Shown one piece after another: positions 21,101 to 31,752 of a stretch of 64,000 nucleotides of DNA. The position numbers and the translations under genes are program-made. The stretch comes from Caenorhabditis remanei (taxonomy: Eukaryota > Nematoda > Chromadorea > Rhabditida > Rhabditidae), in contig NC_071329.1 of the NCBI RefSeq assembly GCF_010183535.1, forward strand, positions 19,871,724 to 19,935,723, read 5' to 3'. Numbering within the stretch: position 1 is the first letter of the stretch; every line of letters begins with the position of its first letter. The notes below the pieces were generated by a model. The model made no database searches. It saw only the letters and a list, made by a program, of their open reading frames with translations, and had not been told where the DNA came from.

Positions 21101-22956
21101 TTTATGTATATGTCTTTGGAAACTGGAAAACTGAAAATTCTGATTTAGGTATGCCGAAAATAAACTTTTCCCAGCACCCAACAAGTTGAAAAACGTTGGA
21201 CTAGTCAAAACAAAAATATTAAAATCCAAGACATGATATTGTGAGAAAATCAAAGTACCTCTAGACGTAATACGGGTGTCTCACGCTCAAAAACATACAC
21301 TAATTTCTGGGGGAATTCGCCTTCGAATAACTAGAAATATATATTTTTCCAATACATTGAAAAGTCAAGTACACATCCCACGAGAAGCTGAAAGATGTCT
21401 TGCCAAATTAGTGTACCTATTCATACTTGTTCCCTTTTTTTCGAAATTCGAAATTTCATGTTGTAATTGGTGTGGTGTCCTTCTTTTCCTCCTCCTCCAC
21501 ACTTTTCTCCTTTCCTTTTTCCGTCTGAGCAGCAAACAGACAAGAAAAAGGGGGAGAAGACTTATGGTAAACATGATTAGGTGGAAGATTATAAAGGGGT
21601 GTCTTCTTTCTTGTACAATCATTTTTTGTCGTGGAGTGAGAGAGAAGAAAACTGTTTGAACACACATCATGTTTTAAGAGATTTTTTTGTGACAGAGGCT
21701 CGCAATTCTTCACGAAATCAATTGCTTCGAGGTACTAATCCCAGTTAAAAAAATCTAATTGTTAGGCTTCAAGAAAAATATCTATTGTAATTATTCGAGA
21801 ATACTTACGTTGTTTGATTTTTATAGTTAATAAAACAGCTCAAAAATGTCTTCGTTGTTCACTGACGTCGACCTAGCGAGAGAAAATGTTCTCTCGGTTC
21901 GTAACTGAATAGAGAAGGCTCCTACGAAATCATTGTGCATAAAGCATGCCCTAAAACTCTACAAAACGTGATATCATAGATAATCAGTGACATCGTAACT
22001 CTTGAAAGCAGACAATATTGATACTGTTGTGACCCCAACATTTTTAAAACTGACAGTTTGCCTTATGTTAACACTTTTCTGGTTTAACAATTTCTAAACT
22101 TTGCAGTTACGAATCAAAAATTAAAAAAAAAATATTTTGCATCTTTTGAAAAAAAGTATAATTTTCGACTAAAAATTTGAAACTTAATTGAATTGAGAAT
22201 ATGTATAGTAATTAAAGCTTTTTTACTTTGCAATTTCGAAAAATTTAAAAAAACTCCGTTAAAAATTAAGTACCCATCTGGATTTGAAAAGTCAGAAAAA
22301 TAAATAACTTTTCCTACAGTAAAAAGTGTTTCACTTTGAGATACCTCTTGAATTATTTTAAATCCGAAGACCTTTATTAAACCATAAATATTTGTTGTTT
22401 TCCCTGATTCATACCAAGTTTCAACCTGCTTCTATGATCCCTTATTCATTTTCGTGTCCTTTCCTTCTTTCACCAATCTCTTCTTATTTTCCTCTATAAT
22501 CCCTTAATTACCTCGTTTCCTTTTTCTTTTTCATATGTTCATACAAACGTTTTCTGCCCTTCTTCTTCACTCTTCCTTCCACAATGTATACATCTTCTTC
22601 TTTCTCCTTCTATCCATATTCCGTTCATTTCCTTTCTCCTTTTCTCTTTTCCAATTCATCACAACATATACGAGAACAGATATCTTCTCGGACATTCTGG
22701 AACATAGAGTGTGTCTAGATGAGAGATCACAGACCGTTCTGTATTATGAGGGGGGTCTCTCTCCGAAATTCTTTCCCTTACCGCCGCCCACTTCTTTTCC
22801 CGAAACCACTCTTCCAGAAATCCCTATCTGTTCTATTTTCAATTTCAATTTCTAACTTTTTCATATCTTTCGCTTTACCAACTTATTGATTGATGGTTTT
22901 TTGGTCTTGTTGTTTCTTTTCTGCTAGGAGAGCTTTGGTAGATATATTTCTTAAAA

Positions 22957-23158
22957 GGGAAGCACACGACGGGGCGAATTGAACGGTGTATAAATTTGGT
23001 CATAGGTACTTAACCATAGGAAAAGTTTGATGGCTCATAACTCGGTTCGTGTGATCATTTTGCAAATTTTTTTTGCAGTTTTGGAATCCCCAGGGTTGAA
23101 AGTACCTATGACCAAATTTATAGAAAAAGTTCATCTCGCCCCGTCGTGTACTTCTCCT
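22957..23158. repeat. Palindromic element upstream of calponin gene
   Basis: GGGAAGCACACGACGGGGCG pairs with CGCCCCGTCGTGTACTTCTCC, and TAAATTTGGTCATAGGTAC pairs with GTACCTATGACCAAATTTA, around a centre near 23058. It lies about 100 bp before the start codon, so it may sit in the promoter. Confidence 0.88.
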
Positions 23159-23258
23159 GTTAACAGATAGGTAAATAGAAATTGATATCGTTAGGTGCTT
23201 CTCTTGGAAACCATATTCAACCAGTCTCTAGAACAAAAAGTGATTACAGATCTACAAA

Positions 23259-24444
23259 ATGGCCAACCATGGGCCAAGCTACGGACTCAGTAGGGAGTTG
23301 CAGAAAAAAGTGAGTTTCCAAATTTCCACTACATACTAGAACGTGATTTTGGGTCTACTCAATTAAATAACTTTTCTCAGAACGACGCTCGATTCGTACT
23401 GGAAGAAGCGATTGAAGTATTGACTTGGATTGAAAACATCACAGGAGAGAGATTCTCATTCGATGTGACCACTTGTGAATCATCGACAGATGTCAGCAAT
23501 CTACTGAAAGACGGTGTCATGTTGTGCAAGCTGATCGAGAAGTTGGATCCACAGTGCCGTGTGGTTTATAATAAAAAGCCAAAGATGGCGTTTCCGATGG
23601 TATGGCTTTATAAAAAGTATGATATATGATATAGGGGATATAATTTTAGATGGAAAACATCTCCAACTTTTTGGCTGCCGCAAAACGTTTCGGTGTAATG
23701 GAGATCAGCTGTTTCCAGACTGTCGACTTGTATGAGAACAAGCAGTGTTATAAGGTAGGTAGTGTTACTAGGGAAGATCATGGATTCAGTTTGGAGATAT
23801 GGGATTTTACTTATGTCATTGGAAAGCTGAAAAAACGCTGATTTATACTTCGTTTTTGTCCTTGAGACCTACTATTCGAGAAAAACCAAGGTCAAAGTTC
23901 TGAAAAATGACAGATTTTTACTTTTCTGGCACGCGATTATTAGTTTTTTTTGCAATTTTCGCGTGTCATAACAGTAAAAAATTAACATTTTTCAGAAGTT
24001 TGACCTCATTTTTCTCGAATACTAGACCTCGAAGGCAAAAACTGAGTATATATTTGAAAAGATATAGGTTACGTCCCATATCTCCAAACTGACTCCATGT
24101 CCTTCCCTAGTTAGTCAAAAGTATGCAGAACAAAATTGTCAACTATAACATAAAGAGAATCAATTTTGCAAATTTAAAGCTATTAACAAGACGCCCGTCT
24201 ATTCCAGGTAATCGAATGTCTCCGTCTTCTCGCCGCCGTCGCCCAAATGCGCTCATCTCATCTGGAACATCCAGCATGGGTTGTTAAGCTCGCTCAATCT
24301 TCTCCTCGACAATTCCCGGAAGCAGTAATGAGACGGGGTGAAATGGTGATTCCATTGCAGTACGGAACAAATAAATGCGCTTCACAGAAGGGAATGTCAC
24401 CGTATGGTTTACCAAGACAGATCAAACCTGATCCACATGGATAA
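23259..24444 (+). CDS. Calponin/transgelin (SM22)-family actin-binding protein, 4 exons, 203 aa
   Basis: Exons 23259-23309, 23381-23599, 23650-23754 and 24208-24444 join in phase to 203 residues, the usual transgelin size. A single type-3 calponin-homology domain runs from about residue 20 to 150, with LLKDGVMLCKLIEKL, AFPMMENISNFLAAAKRFGV and FQTVDLYENKQCYKVIECL. The tail carries one calponin-like repeat, VIPLQYGTNKCASQKGM. Such proteins bind and bundle F-actin and are common in muscle and at membranes. C. elegans chdp-1 is a candidate orthologue on family and chromosome grounds, but I could not verify it. Intron 3 contains the palindrome 23767-24112. Confidence 0.88.
23767..24112. repeat. 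Inverted-repeat element in calponin intron 3
   Basis: ACTAGGGAAGATCATGGATT and CAGTTTGGAGATATGGGA pair with TCCCATATCTCCAAACTG and ACTCCATGTCCTTCCCTAGT. The same family occurs in CIP2A intron 3 (44767-45071). Confidence 0.88.
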
Positions 24445-25292
24445 ATTTTTTTCAGATTGCGGCGATTTTTATTTTTATTTTTCATTGTAACGGCTTACTG
24501 TACCATTCGATATGTATGATTCGTTTTTCTTCGTAATAAAATTGAAAAATATAAACTTTTGTTCGTTTTAAGATAGCTTATGTTCAGTCAAAAACTATCA
24601 TTTTCTATCCATTTTTTCAGCGATTTTTCAAACGGAAAATTGCTAAAATTTGAGGATTTTCAATCAAACCCCTGAAAAATGGGTAGAAAATGACAGTTTT
24701 TGGCAAAAGACTGACAAAATGTTGATTTCATTCAATTTTTCACTGTTAATGACTGAAAATAGTAATTTTTGACAGTTTTCGGTAAAATTGCAGTCAAAAA
24801 ATCAAATTAAACCATTTTTCACCATGTTTTTCTTCAATAATCGTCAAATTTTAGCATCTAAAATTTTTTTTCAGCTAAAAAAGCTCCAAACGGTCAAAAA
24901 CTACAATTTTTACTGAAAATTGTCAAATTTTAACGAAACAACGCGGAAAATTGAATAAAAAGAAAAAATGACTCAAACTGATAGTTTTTTTGCTCAAAAT
25001 CGGTCAAAAATTGTCGATTTTCAGTCAAAAACGCCGAAAATTTGAGGAAAATTGGCACTTGTCTAGCTCAAAAAATAACTAGGAGGAACGATTTCAGATT
25101 GCGGAGATTACTCAAGTTAATTTTTTTTTGATTGTACCGGCGTACTGTACCATTTTAAGCATCCGATTCGTTTTTCTTCGTAATAAAATTGAAAAAGTAA
25201 ACAATTTTCTGTTTCAAGATAGCTACTTGAAGGAACACCATTTAGCAAATTATATATTATTCGAATTACAAAAAATGTTCGATGAATGTACA
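24445..25292. other. Convergent intergenic region with duplicated 3'-end sequence
   Basis: About 850 bp between the ends of the calponin gene and djr-1.1. A block at about 24455-24555 recurs at 25096-25203. Both copies have CAGATTGCGG, ACTGTACCATT and TCGTTTTTCTTCGTAATAAA in the same order and both have AATAAA (24535-24540, 25182-25187). The spacer is AT-rich and full of gtcaaaaa/tttttcagt words. Confidence 0.6.
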
Positions 25293-26343
25293 TTATAATT
25301 TCAAGAGCATTGGAGCAATAAGACTGTTCGCCTTTTCAGCTCCTTCCAACAATTCGACAATCTTCAGAGCGAATTCGAAAGCAGTTCCAGGACCACGAGA
25401 AGTGATAACCTTTCCACTCACGACGACACGTTCTTCTGAATAATTATATCCTCCTTTAACCAATTGATCTTTAACACTCGGATGACTTGTCAGCATCTCC
25501 GTTTTGATTCCATGACTCAATAGAGCAATCGGTGCCGCGCAAATCGCTCCGATCCATTTTCCAGCGCCAGCCTGTGCCTTGAGAAGAGCACCAACTTTTG
25601 GGGTCTCCGCAAGAGTGGTACTTCCAGGTTGGCCACCTGGCAGAATCACAATGTCATATGCATCGTGTTGAGCACTATCGAATGCGATAGATGGGACGAT
25701 TCGAGCATTGCGGGCGCAGTCAACCTGAAATTAATTAATGGAAGACTGAACTCATATTTTTTATTTCGGATTCTGATAATTCAGAAAATTCTAAGAAACT
25801 TTCATCATTGGAGCATATGCTAAAAATAGCTCTAAACGCCACAATTCCCGTTCTCCTGACTCAAAATGAGCCTTCGTGGAAGAGTTTTCGCACGCGAGTG
25901 TTTTCCACTGTACACAGTATAGTCCTCTCGGGCAAAATTATTTCTCAATTCATTGTTTCCTCGTTTTTTTGAGATTTAAATTGAAAAAAAAACTCAAAAA
26001 TTGGAAAAGCGAGGAAACGAAGAATTAAGAAATAATTTTGTCCGAAAGGACTACACGGTGGAACAACTAGCATGGGAAAAAACTTCTACGAAAGCTCATT
26101 TCGAGCCGGGAAAACGGAAATCGTAGCGTTTAAGTAGAGCGATGCTCCAACGATAAAAGTTTCCTATAATTTTCTGAAATATCAGAATCTGATATTTAAT
26201 TCGAGGATTCATACCGGCTGTACACCATCCAATCCAGCGTAATCAACATGAATTCCTCCACGTTCGAGAACATCTCCAGTAATAATAATTTCCATTTCTT
26301 CGGCGCCTTTCGAGGCGAGTACGATTAGAGCACGTTTGGACAT
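25293..26343 (-). CDS. djr-1.1: DJ-1/PARK7-family protein, 2 exons, 186 aa
   Basis: Exons 26343-26215 and 25724-25293 join in phase 0 to 186 residues, the full DJ-1 length. The conserved acid is in GAEEME (Glu about 15), and the redox-sensitive nucleophile Cys is in [15 protein letters not shown] and [20 protein letters not shown] are hallmark stretches. DJ-1 proteins protect against oxidative and glyoxal stress; C. elegans DJR-1.1 has glyoxalase-type activity. The start codon directly abuts a TTTCCAG acceptor, 184 bp downstream of the mrpl-41 stop, as expected for a trans-spliced downstream operon gene. The single intron (25725-26214) holds the palindrome 25795-26163. Confidence 0.93.
25795..26163. 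repeat. Inverted-repeat element in djr-1.1 intron
   Basis: GAAACTTTCATCATTGGAGC pairs with GCTCCAACGATAAAAGTTTC, and internal blocks (GGAAGAGTTTTCGCACG, AGTCCTCTCGG) pair with their counterparts across a centre near 25980. A related copy lies downstream of tatD at 41520-41864. Confidence 0.88.
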
Positions 26344-26526
26344 CTGGAAATGGAGATATAGTCTGGAAGAGATGAAAGAGATGAAAAAACAAGTACGTTA
26401 ATCGGTAAAACGTCGCCGTTTTCAAAAAATCAACAAAAATAATATCACAAAAGAAACATTTTTTGGGAAAAACTTAACAAAAAAGAACTCTAAAAAAATC
26501 TACGAAAAATTCAGGATAAATGATAA

Positions 26527-28316
26527 TTAATTATTCAATTTCGCTGGTGTAGCATTCTCCACTTGACCATATTTTCCCTCCTTATAGGCGTTTCGAACGG
26601 TGTCGCCATAAGTCAACTCGAACAATGTTTCAGATGTCATTTTTGGCGGTGGCCATCTGGAAATTTAGCGTTTTTTTTTCAGAAAATTCGATTTTCCCGG
26701 AAAATAACCTTTCATCCTCAACACTGTGCAAATCTGCCAATCGTTCCGATCCTTTCTCTTGAACCTTCTTCTCGTATGCAATTCGTCTTTTTTCGATTTG
26801 AACATCAGTACGGTATGAGACATATGGGCGGAGTCTGGAATATTATAGAAAAATAGTTTTTGAACAACCGATCGCTGAAAATCATTCTTGTCAAAGGCAC
26901 TGAAAGGCCCGGAAATTATCCAATTTAAAAAAAATTCAATTTTTTAAATCGAAAACGTGAACAATTTTGATGATGTTTTCAAAATTTCTTCTAATTCTGA
27001 ATGATAATCGAAAATTTGACTTACTTTTTCGCGAAAAAATTCTAACATTTTGAAAAAAATTGACATTTTCGAGAAAAAATTGAATTGAAACGTTTTTTAA
27101 AAATTTGACTTTTTCGCGAAAAAATCGAAAATTCTCAAAGAATGTCACCTTTTCGCGAAAAAAAATTGAATTTTAAATATGTGACGCCAAGTACCCGGGC
27201 CGGCGCTATACTAGTTGGAAGGGGTCACTTTTTTTCGCGATTTTTTTACTTTTTTCGACATAAAAATGATAGCTGATTATTTCTATGATGTTTTTATGTT
27301 GTTAGGACACAAAAAATGTTCCATCAAAAAAAAATTTTTTTCCCGAAAATTTCCAAAAAATAGCTTTCAAAATATAATTCTCGGATTTTCTGATACCATC
27401 AAAAATTTTTTAGCAGTGTTTTTTTTTCATTTTTTCAAACATTTCAATTTATTTTTTTCGTTTTCACTTAGAATTTCTTCTGAATTTGCAGATTTCTTTC
27501 CTGGAAGCCTAAGCCTATTTCAGTAATGGCAATAGTTTTAACGGAGGAGCTGCAAATTTGTCCTCAATGTTCTGAGGGACCACTTTTCACCATTCTCTTA
27601 GGCTTAGGTTTCTTGGAAATTCGGAAAAAAAATGAAAAAAACTACAAAAATTGACAAATTAATAGTTTCTGTCAATTTTTTTCCCGAATTTCTAAGAAAC
27701 CTAAACTAAAAATGGTTCAAAAAACCCGAGAATTATATTTTGAGAACTATTTTTCGGGAAAAAATTTTTTTTTGATGGAAATTTTTTTGTGTCCTAACAA
27801 CTTAAAAACATCATAGAAATAATCAGCTATCATTTTTATGCCGAAAAAAGTGAAAATCGCGAAAAAAAGTGACCCCCTTCCAACTAGTATAGCCCCCCCC
27901 CCCGGGCCTCTACAAGTATGCTAAAACTGATGAAATACTAACTTAAAACCATCCAAATTGGGTACAACCAATTCGGAACGCATTTCCTTCACAGGCACGA
28001 ATTCTCCAGTTTTCTGATCATGAAATCCATCTGGTTGAACGCCGGTATATCTGGAATTTTTCGAGAATTCGATTTTAATGCCCAGCTGAATAACCAATTT
28101 TAAATACCTATGCAACTCTTTTGGGTTCAATTTCTGAAATTTGGGCGAAAGTTCTGGAAACTCTCGATTCTGTCCTGGCCACTTGAATTTCTCATAATTC
28201 ATCGGTCCGATTTTTCGTTGTCCGAACGCTCCTTTCTTGACAAATGGCCATGGTGCAGGGAAATTGGTCGAATTCAGAGAACGCACTCCACGGGTGCTCT
28301 GGAGCACCGATTTCAT
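26527..28316 (-). CDS. mrpl-41: Mitochondrial large-subunit ribosomal protein mL41, 4 exons, 190 aa
   Basis: Exons 28316-28108, 28050-27943, 26834-26709 and 26656-26527 join in phase to 190 residues. The stretch ELVVPNLDGFKLRPYVSYR is the characteristic mL41 block and spans the exon 2/3 junction, which confirms that splice. The basic N-terminus (KSVLQSTRGVRSLN) fits a mitochondrial targeting sequence. Intron 1 is 57 nt, in frame and stop-free, so the unspliced frame reads through it and would add 19 residues. Intron 2 is 1108 nt because of the palindrome 27195-27907. A TTCAG acceptor touches the start codon, 261 bp below the misc-1 stop. Confidence 0.9.
27195..27907. repeat. 713-bp palindromic element in mrpl-41 intron 2
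   Basis: The left arm (CCGGGC, then CTATACTAGTTGGAAGGGG, GATAGCTGATTATTTCTATG, TTGTTAGGACACAAAAAA) is mirrored by the right arm (TTTTTTGTGTCCTAACAAC, CATAGAAATAATCAGCTATC, CCCCTTCCAACTAGTATAG, CCCGGG). The centre lies near 27550 and includes a second copy pair of CCTAAGCCTAA-like sequence. The right end has a 13-C run. Confidence 0.9.
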
Positions 28317-28577
28317 CTGAATATTCTGGAATTTATTGCTGAAATTCAGCCTGAAAACCTGGAAAGCGACAGGAAAATAAGAAAATATACAAAAAGCGAT
28401 GAGAAACGCAAAAAATAGGGTTGAATCAACATAAAACACAATTCTTATTTGATGATACAATGAATTAAATAAAAGGCAATGAAAATGAAAATACTGAATT
28501 TCTGACTAAATTTTGCGAAAAACTTGTAAATTTCTACCATTTGTATATTAAAAATTCGACTGAAAAGTAAATTATCA

Positions 28578-30849
28578 TTACAAGGCACTGGTAACTTCCT
28601 GTTTCAAAACGTATTTGTAATATGCTGCATTCATTTGTTCCAAAATAATGAAAGTGAGTACAGTGTGGGGTCCAAGACGCATGTAATACGGGGTGAATCC
28701 CTTCCAAAGGGCGAACACTCCCTCGTTCTTGATTACCTGGAAATTTAAAATTCATTTTGAGTTCATTAGCATTTATAATGTGTACTGTGCATCAAATTTT
28801 GATATTTTTCCATCAAAATTCGCGTTGTCTCGCGCGTCTTTGACGCGTTTTTCAGTTACGTTGTTTTCAGCCATGACATTTCTAGAGTTTCCACTTAAAA
28901 TAGCTTATTTTTGTCTGAAAATCGCTCATAAACGCATTTTGTTGGACAAATATTGATATTTTTCAGTCGAAATTCGCGTTGTCTGGGACGAGTTTTTCAT
29001 CTTTAAACCATAGAAGAGGTTTAGCCAAATTTCGCACATTTTTGTTGCATATCTGGCGCGCCATAGACGCGTTTTTAAAAATTAGTGAAAAATGACAATT
29101 TTTTGAGTCAAAATTTATGATTTTCAGCGCAGAAATTGATGATTTTAAAACATTTTAATCAATTTTTCATCATTTTTTGGAGATTACTGGCGCGCCTTAG
29201 ACGCTTTTCGAAGATTATTGAAAATTTATAGGTTTTCATAAATTCTTGGGTAAAAAACATTGAAAATCATCGAAAACATGTTTTTAGTAGGTTATCAGTC
29301 ATTGTTTCAATTTTTTTGCGTTTTTAAAGTTATGAGTCATGGGAGGACGTTTTTACCTTTCCCCAAACATCAAACGCATTCTTATATTCCGGTTTTCCAT
29401 CAATAACTTTCATTGATTGAATTCTTGTCTTCGCAATATCGACAGGCATCGATGCAATCGTAGTAGCCAATCCAGAAATCATTGAAGCCAAGAAATGGCA
29501 GAAAATACCGTCCTGAACCTTTCCGGACTGCAAAAGTGCTTGTTTCGCTTGGGAATACGTGGCCAACTGAGCGGCATTCACAACCATTGCACGGATGACT
29601 GTAGGTGTACAACCTCTCCACAGAGTCAGAACACCTTCTTCTTTTGTAATACGTGTCAACGCATTGACGACTCCTTTGTAGTTACGACGTTGATCTGGTG
29701 GCAGACGTCCGTCACCGGTCATTCGGATTAAGGCGAGTTCTGCTGGGGTGCCTACGAATGATCCGATTCCACCGGCTGCCATTCCGAGACCTGCTTTCAT
29801 TGCAAATGAAAGTGGCTTGTCCCTGAAATATAGAATAATTATGTCATTAAATTATTTGAATTCTTTATTTTGAATCCTAATATTTCTAGGTTTTTACAGA
29901 TTCCATTAATTAGAAACGCGTGAAAATTGCGCCAGTCTCTGATTGATTGGAAACGCGTCAAAGGTGCGCCACCATCTGATTCAACTTCCAGAAAACAATT
30001 TCAACCAATTTTCAATCGATTTCAGCTGATTTTCAACCGATTTCAATCAATTTCAGTCGGGTTTTGGCCGATTTTTAACCGATTTCAAATCCCGTTTCTT
30101 CGAGGTTTTTCCAGTGAAAATATCGATATTTTTCGAGGTTTTTCCAGTTAAAGCTCCAATTTTGCGAGGTTTTTTCCAGGAAAAATCCCGGTTTTCGAGG
30201 TTTTTACAGAAGAAATCCCAATAATTCAAGGTTTTTAAAAGAAAATTTCCGATTTTTCGAGGTTTTTCCAGTTAAAACTCCAATTTTTCGAGGTTTTTTC
30301 TAGGAAAAATCCCGGATTTCGAGGTTTTTACAGAAGAAATCCCAATATTTCAAGGTTTTTAAAGCAAAAATTACGATTTTTCGAGGTTTTTAAGGTAAAA
30401 CTCGTAATATTTCAAGGTTTTTAAAGTAAAAATCCCGATTTTTCGAGGTTTTCGATTTCCAGATGAAAATCCCTCACTTTTCAGTGAATTTTTCCATTAA
30501 AAATGAATAAGTTCCGAGACGAGTAGTGGTGTAAGTAGCCTGTCGCAAAAGACCAGCTGATAGTCCGTTATAAATGGCGAAGAATCCCTCGTTCTTGATA
30601 ATTGAAGTCAGTGCATGCATACTAGATCGATACTCTTTCTTGCCAGTGGTTCCAGACAATTGCATTCGATTTTTGACCAAATCTAGCGGCTGGACGACAA
30701 GTGTAGCGCCCATTCTGTAGAAAAGGAAAGATGTTTGATTATTTTTACTGAAAATGTGGAATTTTCAGCTAAAAATTAGCAAAACTTTACCCAGCGGTTC
30801 CTCCGAACGCGAATTTCACCGCATTAGGCACCGTCTTCTCGCCAGACAT
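28578..30849 (-). CDS. misc-1: Mitochondrial 2-oxoglutarate/malate carrier, 4 exons, 306 aa
   Basis: Exons 30849-30791, 30714-30478, 29822-29357 and 28736-28578 join in phase to 306 residues. It is an SLC25 three-repeat carrier of the inner mitochondrial membrane. The three Px[DE]-type signatures are PLDLVKNRMQLSG, PAELALIRMTGDGR and PVDIAKTRIQ. LSAGLLRQATYTTTRLG, GVLTLWRGCTPT and WKGFTPYYMRLGPHTVLTFI match the oxoglutarate carrier subfamily closely. It exchanges 2-oxoglutarate for malate; C. elegans MISC-1 also affects mitochondrial morphology and apoptosis. It is the first gene of the probable leftward operon. Introns 2 and 3 carry minisatellite and GGCGCGCC-type repeats. Confidence 0.94.
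28830..29230. repeat. Repeated TGGCGCGCC...GACGCGTTTT units in misc-1 intron 3
   Basis: Units such as GCGCGTCTTTGACGCGTTTTT, TCTGGCGCGCCATAGACGCG and ACTGGCGCGCCTTAGACGCT recur at 50-150-bp spacing. The same words are at 29910-29980 (opposite strand) and 32440-32510. Confidence 0.65.
30085..30470. repeat. CGAGGTTTTT minisatellite in misc-1 intron 2
   Basis: At least nine imperfect 30-45-bp units of the form TTTCGAGGTTTTTCCAGT followed by AAAATCCCGAT. The same unit appears at 32215-32410 (opposite strand), 33058-33215, 33895-33992, 35589-35725 and 36425-36485. Confidence 0.8.
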
Positions 30850-31752
30850 TTTTCTGTAAAAAATTGAAAAAATTTAGCAAAGATAATCGATAATTCTCAT
30901 GAACGACGACAACAATAAACAACATCGTGGGTTATCAATGAACACATCTATCGGAGAGGCGCAGAGAGGAAAAAATGTGGAAAATTAGCATTTTCACAAT
31001 GAACTGCTACGAAATACAACAATCAATCACTAAAGAAACGTGGAAAATGTCAAAAACCCGAGCAAATAGTGTATTATGACCGCTTTCTGAGCGTTCTTTG
31101 TGAGAAAAGCAACTTTGTTTCGAAGTAGGAGAGATAAAAAGATAAGGAGAGTACTCTAGAGTGATTCCTGATGTTTGGAGGGAGGAAATGTTGTTCTCAG
31201 AGAAAAGAACTTGAAAAAGTGATTAGTTTGAAAAAAAATGCATAAAAATACAGTTTTATAGCGATTTTAATCGGTGAGAGTGAAACATGCTGCCTCTTGG
31301 AAAAGAACAAGTGAGGAAAATCATATTTTTTTATTAGAAAAAAGGTTTCCAGAATCAGTATTTTGCTCTGTAAAGTTGTCATCTCTGTTTGGTGTGAAAA
31401 GAGAAATTGCAGGACAGTGACTGATAATTTTGAGCAACAGCTACTTGCTTTCTGTTCAGTTTTTATTGAATTTTGAATTTTTCAAAGAAAAAGAAGCTTT
31501 AAACGCGAAATTGTATACTTTTTCGGTCGTTTTCAGTGAACAAACCATAAAAATTGCCCGAAAACGAGAAATGCGCAAGCAGAATTACTGACGCAATTCT
31601 CGTGCCTTGGCGCGTTTAGCAAATTTTTTGAACTAGAATCGCATAAAAATATGGTTTTGTGTGGATTTTTAATAGTTTCTGTTGTGTTTTGTGATTTTTA
31701 ATCGAAATTTTTAAATTTTTAAGCCAAATTTGTATATTTTCAGGTCTATCTG
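30850..31752. promoter_or_regulatory. Shared intergenic region between two divergent gene clusters
   Basis: This 0.9-kb stretch separates misc-1 (leftward) from the BTB-like gene (rightward) and must contain both upstream promoters if the clusters are operons. TTTTTACAG lies four bases before the misc-1 start. ATTTTCAG (31736-31743) lies nine bases before the BTB-like start. No other element recognised. Confidence 0.5.

Larger units (their letters stand above)
18214..23258. other. 5-kb intergenic region between divergent EF-hand and calponin genes
   Basis: No supported gene. The longer open frames (21276-21659 and its antisense, 22535-22855) are low-complexity and lack splice partners. The region contains the nested palindrome 20672-21100 and the palindrome 22957-23158, which ends 100 bp before the calponin start. 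A candidate trans-splice acceptor TTTTTCAG lies two bases upstream of the EF-hand start (18216-18223). The rest is AT-rich with no pattern I can name. Confidence 0.5.

Noticed and set aside
21276..21670. Overlapping 127-aa plus and 101-aa minus frames
   Set aside because: Mutually antisense, low-complexity, no splice sites with matching phase, no family resemblance.
22535..22855. 106-aa frame upstream of calponin
   Set aside because: Pyrimidine-rich sequence yields Phe/Ser/Leu; likely promoter.
18214..23258. tRNA or other structured RNA genes
   Set aside because: I looked for B-box-like GGTTCRANNCC and paired stems and found none convincing; a covariance search would be needed to exclude them.
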